DNA of 19,043 nt from Eggerthellales bacterium UBA948 (GTDB taxonomy: Bacteria; Actinomycetota; Coriobacteriia; Coriobacteriales; UBA8131), in NCBI GenBank assembly GCA_002293265.1, contig DBCW01000148.1, positions 1-19,043 on the forward strand. Direction: 5' to 3'. The notes beneath the pieces are model-generated. The model was given only the letters and a program-made list of their open reading frames with translations, did not search any database and was not told the origin of the DNA. The translations under genes were made by a program, and so were the position numbers. Shown here piece by piece: positions 1 to 7,187 of the stretch; position 1 is the first letter of the stretch; every line of letters begins with the position of its first letter.

Positions 1-52
1 GCTCATTTCTTTTAGAAACTAAATGCCCGTTTAGTTTCTAAAAGAAATGAGC
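1..52. repeat. Perfect 52-bp hairpin palindrome
   Basis: Positions 1-23 and 30-52 are exact reverse complements, separated by a 6-base loop (TGCCCG). The arms are AT-rich, and there is no U-run visible after the stem on either strand inside the window, so it is not a typical intrinsic terminator. It lies about 60 bp beyond the stop codon of the minus-strand DUF4143 gene. It could still serve as a transcription end or mRNA-stabilising stem for that gene or for a gene to the left, or be the end of a small mobile or repeat element cut by the window edge. The palindrome is seen directly; its role is unknown. Confidence 0.9.
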
Positions 53-113
53 ATGGCATGAAAAAGTCAAATAGTGGCGGTAGTGTCGTTTTATAACAAA
101 AGATTATGAGTAA

Positions 114-1409
114 TTAGCCTGTTAGCGAAGTAATGGGGATTACATAGATACCCTCAGGAGTTTGCCTGCTATAAGTTGCTTTTCCAACCAATACGGTTAA
201 AAATGAAGGCTCTCTGTTTCTTGCAGCAGGATTAGCAGCAATTTTATTGCGTAGACGCATCAAGTTCTTTTGCGCTTGCGGAACTTTTTCCTCGCTAAGC
301 TTAACTTCGAAAGCTCCCCATCGTCCATCGCTCAGCTCTACAATAATATCTACTTCCAATCCATCAGCGTCAGCATAATAAAAAATAGACGGCTCAGGAA
401 TTTGCTGCATTGCAGACGAGTAGATTCTTATGTCGCGTAAGCACATCTCCTCAAATAGATTTCCAAATAACTGCATATCATAGAGCAACCGCTCAGGAGA
501 TTGAGCTAACAGCGCTGCGGGAAGAGATGAATCCACAAAGGTTCTTTTAGGTTTTGAGCGCACTCGCGAACGAGATCTAACAGGTGCATCCCAGCCTTTT
601 TGATCTTCGATAAAGTATTGTTCTTTAAAAAAACTGATGTATGGATCTAGCGCTTGTCTAAAGAGATTTTGGTTCATGCCAACAGAAAGCTCTGTTTCGA
701 AGACATCCGCATATAATGTTTTATATGTGGCAGACTTACCCATGTTACGAGCAAGTGATATTGCTAATCTTCTTGCAATGCGAGGATCAAGATTCTTTTT
801 TGGTGCACTCACGCTAAAGAGTGCTTCTAAATACTGTTCAGCCAAATCTCCAAATAACTCTTCGCTTGTATCTAAGCTGGCAGGCCAACCGCCTTTGCAT
901 ATAAGTCTTGCAAGATTGTGCACATCAGTGGAAACCTGCTGAGTTTTGAACTTACCCTCAAAGAGTTCACTTAGCGAAATGGATCCATCAGAATCGCCGC
1001 TTTCAAACAAACTCATAGGTCTCATGTGCATTTTCGCAATTCTGCCTGCTCCACTATGCGACACCTTTGTTTTGTCAACTGTGGATGAGCCCGTCAAAAT
1101 AAACTGTCCGCGCTTATTACCGGTCTCATCAACCCTTCTTCTCACAGCATCCCAGATTTTTGGAACATCTTGCCATTCATCAATGACATGAGGTTGTTCT
1201 CCGCTTAATGCCAAAGAAGCATCAACGAGTACCATTTGCTGTATGGCATCTTCGTCGATGTGGATTATACTTTGCCCATGTGTCATGCTTGTCCATGTTT
1301 TCCCGCAGAATTTTGTTCCCAAAACTTCTACGGCTCCAAACCCCTTTAGCCTGCGGTCAAGCAAGGGATCGAGCAAGCGCGGTTTATATTTGCTTGGCTT
1401 AAGAGTCAT
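114..1409 (-). CDS. AAA ATPase with C-terminal DUF4143
   Basis: Predicted 431-aa cytoplasmic protein of the AAA-ATPase/DUF4143 family. A P-loop G-TKFC-GKT spans residues 31-38, a Walker B-like HVIDEW lies at 74-79, a sensor stretch ILTGSS at 104-109, and the family-typical GRI...MRPMSLFE at 122-136. The C-terminal part has EVD at about 352-354 and FEVK at 367-370, the restriction-endonuclease-like D...ExK pattern common in DUF4143. Length is normal for the family, so the gene looks intact. The ATG start sits at a sensible distance from the P-loop, with a weak TAAGG upstream. The family is abundant in mobile and accessory regions; its biochemical role is not settled. The upstream 23-bp repeats suggest specific regulation. 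It does not look operonic with the defence genes to the right, from which it is separated by plus-strand genes. Confidence 0.85.
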   Translation of the reverse strand: MTLKPSKYKPRLLDPLLDRRLKGFGAVEVLGTKFCGKTWTSMTHGQSIIHIDEDAIQQMVLVDASLALSGEQPHVIDEWQDVPKIWDAVRRRVDETGNKRGQFILTGSSTVDKTKVSHSGAGRIAKMHMRPMSLFESGDSDGSISLSELFEGKFKTQQVSTDVHNLARLICKGGWPASLDTSEELFGDLAEQYLEALFSVSAPKKNLDPRIARRLAISLARNMGKSATYKTLYADVFETELSVGMNQNLFRQALDPYISFFKEQYFIEDQKGWDAPVRSRSRVRSKPKRTFVDSSLPAALLAQSPERLLYDMQLFGNLFEEMCLRDIRIYSSAMQQIPEPSIFYYADADGLEVDIIVELSDGRWGAFEVKLSEEKVPQAQKNLMRLRNKIAANPAARNREPSFLTVLVGKATYSRQTPEGIYVIPITSLTG

Positions 1410-1448
1410 GACAATACCTTACTTACAAGCTGATGCAATATTTTTGAA

Positions 1449-1517
1449 ATATTTTCGAGGACTATTTTACTATATTTTCGAGGGTAGTTCAGCTATATTT
1501 TCGAGGAAAGTGAGTAC
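1449..1517 (-). repeat. Three phased 23-bp direct repeats upstream of the DUF4143 gene
   Basis: The 12-mer ATATTTTCGAGG occurs at 1449-1460, 1472-1483 and 1495-1506, each exactly 23 bp apart. The bases between copies are not conserved, so only the 12-mer core is preserved. Two helical turns are about 21 bp, so the copies lie on nearly the same face of the helix. They sit 40-97 bp upstream of the ATG at 1409. This is the layout of a multi-copy operator or protein-binding array, read on the coding strand as CCTCGAAAATAT. Repetition and spacing are seen directly; the binding protein is unknown. Confidence 0.8.
1464..1492 (-). promoter_or_regulatory. Possible promoter inside the 23-bp repeats
   Basis: On the minus strand a -10-like TAAAAT (1464-1469) lies 17 bp from a weak -35-like CTGAAC (1487-1492). 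The middle repeat core fills the spacer, the distal core abuts the -35 and the proximal core covers the expected start point near 1457. If correct, a protein bound to the repeats would block RNA polymerase. The -35 match is poor, so this is tentative. Confidence 0.35.
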
Positions 1518-1628
1518 ATGATTTATATTCAGTCAATTCTTACTCAAGAAACAAGTTGACGCGTTCACGCAAACAGGTTGCAGACGGACAGATTGTCATT
1601 AAATCAATGGATGAATTAGAGACCTAAA

Positions 1629-2036
1629 ATGGATAAGAGTGTTGCGTCGAGAAAGAGTGGACTAAAGGGCAAAGTTGCCGGCATTAAGGCTGTAAGTGAT
1701 GTTGAGATGTCCGATTCAAGGACAACCGAACGCACTATCTTGCTAAAGCAAACGCTTGCGGGAAGTTCGACTCCTAAGCGCCCGAAACTGCGCCGGTATG
1801 CTCACGATGTTGAGATCAATCGCCTTGTTGACATGATCTACTCTGGTCGTGACCATAACAATTTGTCGGAATACAGGATTGCCATTGATAGCTCAAGTTC
1901 GTTAACGATGTCGCTCAAGTTTGCAGCAAAGGTTGATGCTGCCTTGGGTAAGCTGGGTGCCGCCTGTAGCTTCTCGTTTAACAGCGAGGTGCAAAGTGAG
2001 ACAAGGCGGAAGCTTTTGTTTGAGGTTGGGTTTTAG
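1629..2036 (+). CDS. Hypothetical protein, 135 aa
   Basis: I do not recognise this protein. It is basic at the N-terminus (K/R-rich, including PKRPKLRR near residues 49-56), with no signal peptide or membrane segment, and its codon usage looks like real coding sequence. The ATG at 1629 follows by one base the TAA (1625-1627) of a short upstream frame that is open from 1514 and ends MDELET. No strong Shine-Dalgarno precedes the ATG, so if translated it may depend on coupling to that upstream frame. The upstream stretch has no convincing start of its own apart from a TTG at 1556, so the pair could be the tail of a degraded gene. It might instead be a small orphan accessory gene. Confidence 0.45.
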   Translation: MDKSVASRKSGLKGKVAGIKAVSDVEMSDSRTTERTILLKQTLAGSSTPKRPKLRRYAHDVEINRLVDMIYSGRDHNNLSEYRIAIDSSSSLTMSLKFAAKVDAALGKLGAACSFSFNSEVQSETRRKLLFEVGF

Positions 2037-2109
2037 GGGTGAGTGGTGCACGAATACGGCGTTATAAAGAATAGGCTATATCAAAAGTATTGGCATAGCC
2101 CAGATTGTC

Positions 2110-2129
2110 ATTCCCGCAAAGGCGGGAAT
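2110..2129. repeat. dRS3-like palindromic repeat
   Basis: ATTCCCGCAAAGGCGGGAAT is a perfect 8-bp inverted repeat with a 4-base loop. It fits the ATTCCC-N8-GGGAAT pattern known as dRS3 in Neisseria and seen as a dispersed short repeat in other bacteria. It lies 33 bp before the MNT start at 2162. In one frame it is open and would add a spurious N-terminus from a TTG at 2105; I treat it as non-coding. Confidence 0.7.
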
Positions 2130-2149
2130 CCATATTAATGGCAAGTGTT

Positions 2150-2154
2150 AAGGA
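2150..2154 (+). promoter_or_regulatory. Shine-Dalgarno that sets the MNT start
   Basis: AAGGA at 2150-2154 is 7 bases before the ATG at 2162. The alternative starts at 2105 (TTG, inside the repeat) and 2138 (ATG) have no such site, so 2162 is preferred. Confidence 0.6.
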
Positions 2155-2161
2155 TTCGGCT

Positions 2162-2455
2162 ATGTACACTATCACCGAAATCGAAAACAAAGTATCGCCA
2201 ATTGCTGAAGCGTATGGCGTGAAGCGCATTTCTGTCTTTGGTTCTTATGCTCGCGGAGAAGCAACTCCCCAAAGTGATATAGATTTTAGAATTATCGATA
2301 AAGGAAACTTACGTAGATTGATACAACTTGCCGGATTTTGCCGAGAGCTAAAAGAAGTTTTGAACACACCTGTTGATGTGTTAACCGACGATGTCCTAAG
2401 TCAAGATTTTCTTGAGCGCATCAAACGCGAAGAGGTTGTTGTTTATGATCTTTAG
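2162..2455 (+). CDS. MNT-domain nucleotidyltransferase, orphan MntA-like
   Basis: Predicted 97-aa minimal nucleotidyltransferase. The active-site signature G27-S28, ten residues, D39-I-D41 (GSX10DXD) is intact, and a third acidic residue is likely D72 in PVDVLTDD. Proteins of this type pair with HEPN toxins; in the studied MntA-HepT pairs the MNT enzyme neutralises the HEPN RNase by AMPylating a tyrosine near its active site. No HEPN gene follows on the same strand: the next 450 bp hold only remnants. The nearest HEPN protein is the convergent gene at 2906-3604, which lacks the HxY tyrosine. The start at 2162 is chosen from the Shine-Dalgarno, since the longer frame runs through a dRS3-like repeat. 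The family call is confident; the partner is unknown. Confidence 0.8.
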   Translation: MYTITEIENKVSPIAEAYGVKRISVFGSYARGEATPQSDIDFRIIDKGNLRRLIQLAGFCRELKEVLNTPVDVLTDDVLSQDFLERIKREEVVVYDL

Positions 2456-2501
2456 CCAATACTTATGTGAAAAACATTAGCATCCATAATTTTCCATTTG
2501 A

Positions 2502-2636
2502 TATATTTATTATCATTTATCGTCATTCATAGAATCGTTGGCATCTGTTGAAACAAGCACGAGTGGAGCTCATGCCAATAAAAAAATCAGCTTAGTAGAA
2601 AAGTTGGAATCGTATCTTGAAAGGTTGTTGGTCTAA
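2502..2636 (+). pseudogene. Short open remnant, 44 codons
   Basis: This frame is open from just after a TGA at 2499 to a TAA at 2634-2636, with a plausible helical end (SLVEKLESYLERLLV) but no start codon with a ribosome site. It may be the tail of a lost gene, possibly the missing partner of the MNT gene, but it is too short to assign. The rest of 2456-2659 shows nothing else I can support. Confidence 0.2.
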
Positions 2637-2659
2637 GTGGCGAAGTGACTACCGATGCC

Positions 2660-2851
2660 TGTCAATACTGGTCGAAACTGACCCCTTTCTACCGGTGTTG
2701 ACACAACCACCCATAAACATATCATCTGGGGTGGAAAACGGCAGACGCCGACAACCAATAACCAAGCGATAACCTGCATTATCGGAAATGACCAATCACC
2801 GGTCAGCGCAATCAGTTCCTGATCCCCAAAATGTCAGTACAATTCTTGACA
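2660..2851. mobile_element. Internally deleted IS21-like remnant
   Basis: The left edge begins TGTCAATACTGGTCGAAACT and the right edge, read on the other strand, begins TGTCAAGAATTGTACTGACA; ten of the first thirteen positions match. The left end also contains a second near-inverted copy (CCGGTGTTGACA at 2692-2703). These TGTCA-type ends with GAAACTGACCCC resemble IS21-family termini. Only 192 bp remain and no istA/istB reading frame is visible. No clear target duplication flanks it. It could instead be a small non-autonomous element. Family assignment is from memory of the end sequences. Confidence 0.35.
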
Positions 2852-2905
2852 CTGTGCAACAAGCAAGAACTACTGGTATTGAACATGATACTTGAACTCG
2901 AAGTT

Positions 2906-3604
2906 TTACTCAGGCAAGGGAGATATATCTTCTGCTATCTTCTGGCTCAATTCTTTCGAGTACTCAAAACCCAAAGCAGACAGTGTCTTGGATAGATTGT
3001 CATAATCTAAGATTTTGCTTTTCACAGAGTAGGAAGAAAACGAGTGCAAATCGCCAACGTTACTGCCAAATATATTAACGTCGATCCAGCTAAGGAGTTC
3101 GTCAAGCTCACTGATTAAAATGGCAGGGTCACAACGGTACTGCTCCACATGACCCTGGATATCCTCATGGGCCACTCGTTTATTTCGCCAACCAAGAATC
3201 CGCTTCGCCCTCTCTTCGTCGATCTTAGGTAAGGCACTTAAATCAAAAAGGCTCTTTTCAAGACACTCTCGAAGATTGCTGACAGTCCCATGCTTCGCTT
3301 TCCTGTCGAGAAGTAGCGATAGTGAAAGAATGGCGTCGTCTAAAAGAGCGCTTTTTGTCACTGCCCAAAAAGGAATGCCGCCCTTCGTGTTAAGCCCCAC
3401 AGTAACAGTCGGAGTATTTATGAGATACCAATAGGCAAGATAATCGACGGTCTTTGAACGTATCCTGCGAACATCCTGATAGTATCGATGCAGATTTGTT
3501 GCCAGTGCTCCAAGAGTCTCGTGATTCACCACAAGTACGGACTTCGCATGCTCTATCTGTTTCTCGATAATATCCTCTGGGATATTTAGCTTCACGCTCA
3601 GCAT
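2906..3604 (-). CDS. HEPN-domain protein, AbiU2-like
   Basis: Predicted 232-aa soluble, largely helical protein. The key motif is WRNKRVAHED at residues 139-148: R140-N141 followed by four residues and H146, the HEPN RNase signature, in the R(N/D)K..AH.D form typical of AbiU2-like HEPN proteins. Family members are metal-independent RNases used in abortive infection and toxin systems. It follows the DUF499 ATPase gene on the same strand after 107 bp, so it may be the last gene of that operon or a separately expressed effector. The start at 3604 is an ATG with a purine-rich AAGAGAG upstream. The tyrosine after the histidine that MntA modifies in HepT is absent. HEPN fold is likely; nuclease activity and target are inferred. 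Confidence 0.65.
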   Translation of the reverse strand: MLSVKLNIPEDIIEKQIEHAKSVLVVNHETLGALATNLHRYYQDVRRIRSKTVDYLAYWYLINTPTVTVGLNTKGGIPFWAVTKSALLDDAILSLSLLLDRKAKHGTVSNLRECLEKSLFDLSALPKIDEERAKRILGWRNKRVAHEDIQGHVEQYRCDPAILISELDELLSWIDVNIFGSNVGDLHSFSSYSVKSKILDYDNLSKTLSALGFEYSKELSQKIAEDISPLPE

Positions 3605-3711
3605 CTGGCATCACGCTCTCTTTCCAATGCCCGACAACTAACAAATCTGCTCTTTCTTGCCTCATGTTTTTGTGAGAAGCACCCGGTTGAAAACTAAGTC
3701 TGCTTCAATAG

Positions 3712-6700
3712 TCACCTATCAAACCCGAAATCCGTGATCTTCAAGGTCTTGCAGTTCTCCGATACCGCTCTTACTGTTTGAGGTGATATTCCGCCCGCAA
3801 TCTCGGCGTTGACTTCAAGCGATACGTCCACAATGCCGTCTTCGGCGGCAATGTGGCGGATTATCTCTTCGACGATGTTTTGAACGTCGCGGTTGATCCT
3901 TGTGAGGTCGAGTTTGGCGGTCATATAAAAACGAGTGTTATTTGGGGCTGATGGTGCGCTAGATGAAGCACTCGCGCCAGCATTGCCATCAACTAAATCT
4001 GTGCCCGTTATGTGCGCATAGTTACTATCCGCAGGTTCCACTCCATCACTAGCCCTTGAGGCATTTGGATTATCGTCAACTATGATCTCTAGTTTTTCTT
4101 CGGCAGCCTTGGCCTCAGCATCCTTTTGCTCCTTTGCCACAGAGAGTTTGACCAGAAGCCCGGAAGCATCAACCATACCAAGATACTCGCCTAGTCTAAG
4201 ATCGACATAGTGGCCATCAGCGACCATCGCGGCATATCCGAAATACTCATCCGATGAAACGCCAACACGAATGGCATCTTCAAGCACTGAGAAACTGGCG
4301 AGACGAGGCAGATAGCAATAGGTGCACAGTTGCTCCCAGAGCTTCTTGATGGATATATCCGCATCCCCATTCCAGAGCAGGTTATCGAGCTCCATTAAGA
4401 GCAAGGCTGGAGCCCATTTGCTTATCAGAGCTTCGTTTTGCGCCATTTTTTTCGCAGCCTTTGTGACAATACTATCGCTGCCACCTGCAATATTTATTGC
4501 GTCCCAGTGTACGGTCTTAAGCTCACCGCTTCTATCGATATAGGGAACCAGCAACCAGTGATATGTCTCCTGAATCCTCATCTCCACGGTCTCGCTGCTT
4601 CGCTTGAGGCTGCTATCAACTTGCCTCATTTGAGCGGTATCGAGATTCAGTGACTCTTTGTCAACCGCAACAGATTCCCAAGCCAAGTATTGTTGCACCT
4701 CTTGCTTGAGAGAAGACATCGTATCTTGACCGGGCGCAACAAAAGTGATCATATTGCGGTAAATCCTCGGTGAAGTGCCGCGGTTGTTTAACATGTCGTT
4801 GACGACAACTATTGCCGCACACGTATCATCCCCATTCTTGTAGAGGTGCTCCGGTGGCAATACGACTAGCCGTGCAGCCTGTTCGTCAGGAACATCCAGA
4901 GACGAAACAGGGCACACATGAACACCGGCAAAGGGTGCTTCCTTGCGAGTCTTTTTCAATCGCTTTTCTATCTCATATTCAACATCTATCTTTGAAATGT
5001 TTGCCGCTCTGTCAGAAACCAACTTGCGCAGTGTGGGTCTTGTGTCATACCAGAAACGATCACCTGACTGGTTTTGATAGAGGTAAGATAGCGAAGAAGC
5101 TAATGTGCCTAAAGCATCATTAAATACTGCGATGTCTCTATCCTCTCCAGCCTGCACCACGCCCAAGCGAACACGTGAAGCTTCGATACCGCGCACTGAA
5201 GCATCTCTTGCACTTGGCGCACTCCCTAACATAATGGTGCGCGCAACACGTCGCATTGCAAGCAACTTTCCATAACGAGAATTATTTTTGTCCTTGCGGT
5301 ATGGCTCGGAGTTCTTACTATCCACCTCGGTATCTACAACAGAATTCCAACCCTCATCGAGATGGCGGGTGAGTTCGTCGCGAACAGAAGGAACGTCAAG
5401 CGGAACCGAACCGGGCATGATCATGAGACCTTCGTCGTTACCCATCCATAACTCATGGATAACACTTGCCATAAGTCGCAGTACTCCGCGCGTCCTCTGA
5501 AAGCGCTCAAGAGATGCCCAATCCTCATATAGCCTATCAAAAATTTCAGGATGTATTGGATAACACGAAATCATACGATCACGATAAGTCAACTCCTTCG
5601 ACTCGATGGGAAAGTCTGAGGAATAATCGTTGTACATCCTGCTGAAAGCAGAGCAGACCGCCTCACGGGCTTCAGGGTCTTTGCAGTCAAGGAAAAGTCT
5701 GCGCCGCACGACCTCAAAGCCTTCACTTGCGGCAACGGGTTTCCAGATGGATTCCATCCTGCCAAAAGTGTGCTCTATGGTCTCAAGTGCGATCTTACCC
5801 GCCTCACCACCGATCTCGATGGTGGACTCAGGTATGGAGGCAACAACAAGACTGTTCTTGCTTGCCTTTGCCGCCTCGGTTATTTCCTGGATGAAGGAGA
5901 TCAGATTATCGAAACTGCCTGCCGGCAAGCCATCAACGCCGTATATCTTCTTTGCATAGGCAACCAGCTCGTCTATCAGCACGAGGCAGGGACCGCAGGC
6001 ATCGAGAAGATTCTTGAGCACCTCCGACCCGGGAGCGACCCCCTTCTTATCCGATTCTTTGATAATGTCATATATTTCCGGCTTACCTGACGAAAGGGCG
6101 AGCTGTGCAGCAATCTCGCCCCAAAGCGTGTTGATGGTGACACCGGGAAGATTTGCCGGTCGCTTATTTTTTGTAGGATCGAGCGCAGTACCAACGAGTA
6201 CGGCAACATTGGCTTTTGGAATGGATGTGAGGCCGAGCGAATCAAGGACGGGCTTGATAGCAGGAATCTTCTCTGCGGGCACGGTGCCACGCAGCATGTG
6301 ATACAGTGCAAGCATACTGTGGGTCTTGCCGCCACCGAACGCGGTCTTCAGTTGGATAACGGGCTCGCCACCCTCCATGCCACAGACTCGCTCCAGTGCT
6401 TCAGCGAGCAAACCTTTCATGCCTTCAGTCACATAGGTGCGCCCGAAGAACTCGACGGGGTCGCGATATTCAATAGAACCCTCACCACGGGCCACCTGGG
6501 CAAGGTCTGCTGCGAACTCAGCGTTGCGGTACCTTCCCTGCGCAACATCCGGGTGAGGTTCCATGACCTCACGCCAGCCCTTGAGCGCTGAATCGGGACT
6601 CTTGGTAAGAATACCTGTATTCTTTCTTTCCCGGGCAGGCTGCTGACTAAGGTTTTCTGTTACAGAGGTCGATCCGCCTTCTGAACCATAGCGAGACTTG

Positions 6701-7146
6701 CGCAAAAGACCGCGAATGATTTCAGCATTTTCTTCGTCAATTTGTTCTATAAGCCGAGCCATAGTATCAAGTGCTCGCCAGGTATCGTTCTCGTTGAAAT
6801 CTTCACCGCCTGCATGGGCCCACTTGTTACGAGTGATGGTAAGCTCTTTTGCCCAAGAGCGGTATTCACTGGAAAGCTTTTTCTTAAAGACCTCATTCCA
6901 GTTGGCATCGGCAAAGAGTATGAGGGCGCGCTGGATGTCAAGGGAATCTACTAGGGCAGCCCATTCGCCTTTTCTGGGTAAGTCTCGACACTGATCTTCA
7001 TAAAGCTTGGCAAGAACACCGTCATTCCACCAATTATTGCCATATGATCGCTGCAATTCCATTGCGATATATGGTGCAAGTGCCTCTAAAAGAAAACGAA
7101 AACCCTCCCCGACAATAGCTTGATTGCTCTGTTTGATATCGCTCAT
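3712..7146 (-). CDS. DUF499 ATPase with N-terminal Swt1-type HEPN domain
   Basis: Predicted 1,144-aa ATPase. Residues 1-150 form a Swt1-like HEPN domain with R106-N-K-W-A-H111 (RNKWAHAGG), a pattern associated with RNase activity. The ATPase core has Walker A G271-GGKTHS277 (preceded by AF) and Walker B VLIDE at 389-393. A low-complexity acidic/Ala/Ser linker at roughly 1000-1065 precedes the family-typical C-terminus with SPQTVRAVSENCKTLK and a final GFDR. DUF499 proteins recur beside DUF1156 methylases in defence loci and are thought to be the large ATPase that couples DNA sensing to effectors; this is family context, not proof. The gene lies 41 bp after the methylase, with a strong ribosome site. 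The HEPN domain gives the operon an RNA-cleaving option in addition to its DNA nucleases. Confidence 0.9.
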   Translation of the reverse strand: MSDIKQSNQAIVGEGFRFLLEALAPYIAMELQRSYGNNWWNDGVLAKLYEDQCRDLPRKGEWAALVDSLDIQRALILFADANWNEVFKKKLSSEYRSWAKELTITRNKWAHAGGEDFNENDTWRALDTMARLIEQIDEENAEIIRGLLRKSRYGSEGGSTSVTENLSQQPARERKNTGILTKSPDSALKGWREVMEPHPDVAQGRYRNAEFAADLAQVARGEGSIEYRDPVEFFGRTYVTEGMKGLLAEALERVCGMEGGEPVIQLKTAFGGGKTHSMLALYHMLRGTVPAEKIPAIKPVLDSLGLTSIPKANVAVLVGTALDPTKNKRPANLPGVTINTLWGEIAAQLALSSGKPEIYDIIKESDKKGVAPGSEVLKNLLDACGPCLVLIDELVAYAKKIYGVDGLPAGSFDNLISFIQEITEAAKASKNSLVVASIPESTIEIGGEAGKIALETIEHTFGRMESIWKPVAASEGFEVVRRRLFLDCKDPEAREAVCSAFSRMYNDYSSDFPIESKELTYRDRMISCYPIHPEIFDRLYEDWASLERFQRTRGVLRLMASVIHELWMGNDEGLMIMPGSVPLDVPSVRDELTRHLDEGWNSVVDTEVDSKNSEPYRKDKNNSRYGKLLAMRRVARTIMLGSAPSARDASVRGIEASRVRLGVVQAGEDRDIAVFNDALGTLASSLSYLYQNQSGDRFWYDTRPTLRKLVSDRAANISKIDVEYEIEKRLKKTRKEAPFAGVHVCPVSSLDVPDEQAARLVVLPPEHLYKNGDDTCAAIVVVNDMLNNRGTSPRIYRNMITFVAPGQDTMSSLKQEVQQYLAWESVAVDKESLNLDTAQMRQVDSSLKRSSETVEMRIQETYHWLLVPYIDRSGELKTVHWDAINIAGGSDSIVTKAAKKMAQNEALISKWAPALLLMELDNLLWNGDADISIKKLWEQLCTYCYLPRLASFSVLEDAIRVGVSSDEYFGYAAMVADGHYVDLRLGEYLGMVDASGLLVKLSVAKEQKDAEAKAAEEKLEIIVDDNPNASRASDGVEPADSNYAHITGTDLVDGNAGASASSSAPSAPNNTRFYMTAKLDLTRINRDVQNIVEEIIRHIAAEDGIVDVSLEVNAEIAGGISPQTVRAVSENCKTLKITDFGFDR

Positions 7147-7150
7147 CTTG

Positions 7151-7157
7151 TCTCCTT
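7151..7157 (-). promoter_or_regulatory. Strong Shine-Dalgarno of the DUF499 gene
   Basis: AAGGAGA on the minus strand, 4 bases before the ATG at 7146, supports this start and independent high translation of the ATPase within the operon. Confidence 0.7.
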
Positions 7158-7187
7158 GCTAGAAAAGCATCTTTTATGTACATAATG

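Noticed and set aside
637..1521. Several plus-strand frames of 64-101 codons opposite the DUF4143 gene
   Set aside because: They lie antisense to a well-supported ATPase gene, lack ribosome sites and have no recognisable protein features.
3390..3665. 91-codon minus-strand frame overlapping the start of the HEPN gene
   Set aside because: It is out of frame with the HEPN protein and overlaps most of its N-terminal coding; no family features. An N-terminal frameshift in HEPN is possible but not supported.
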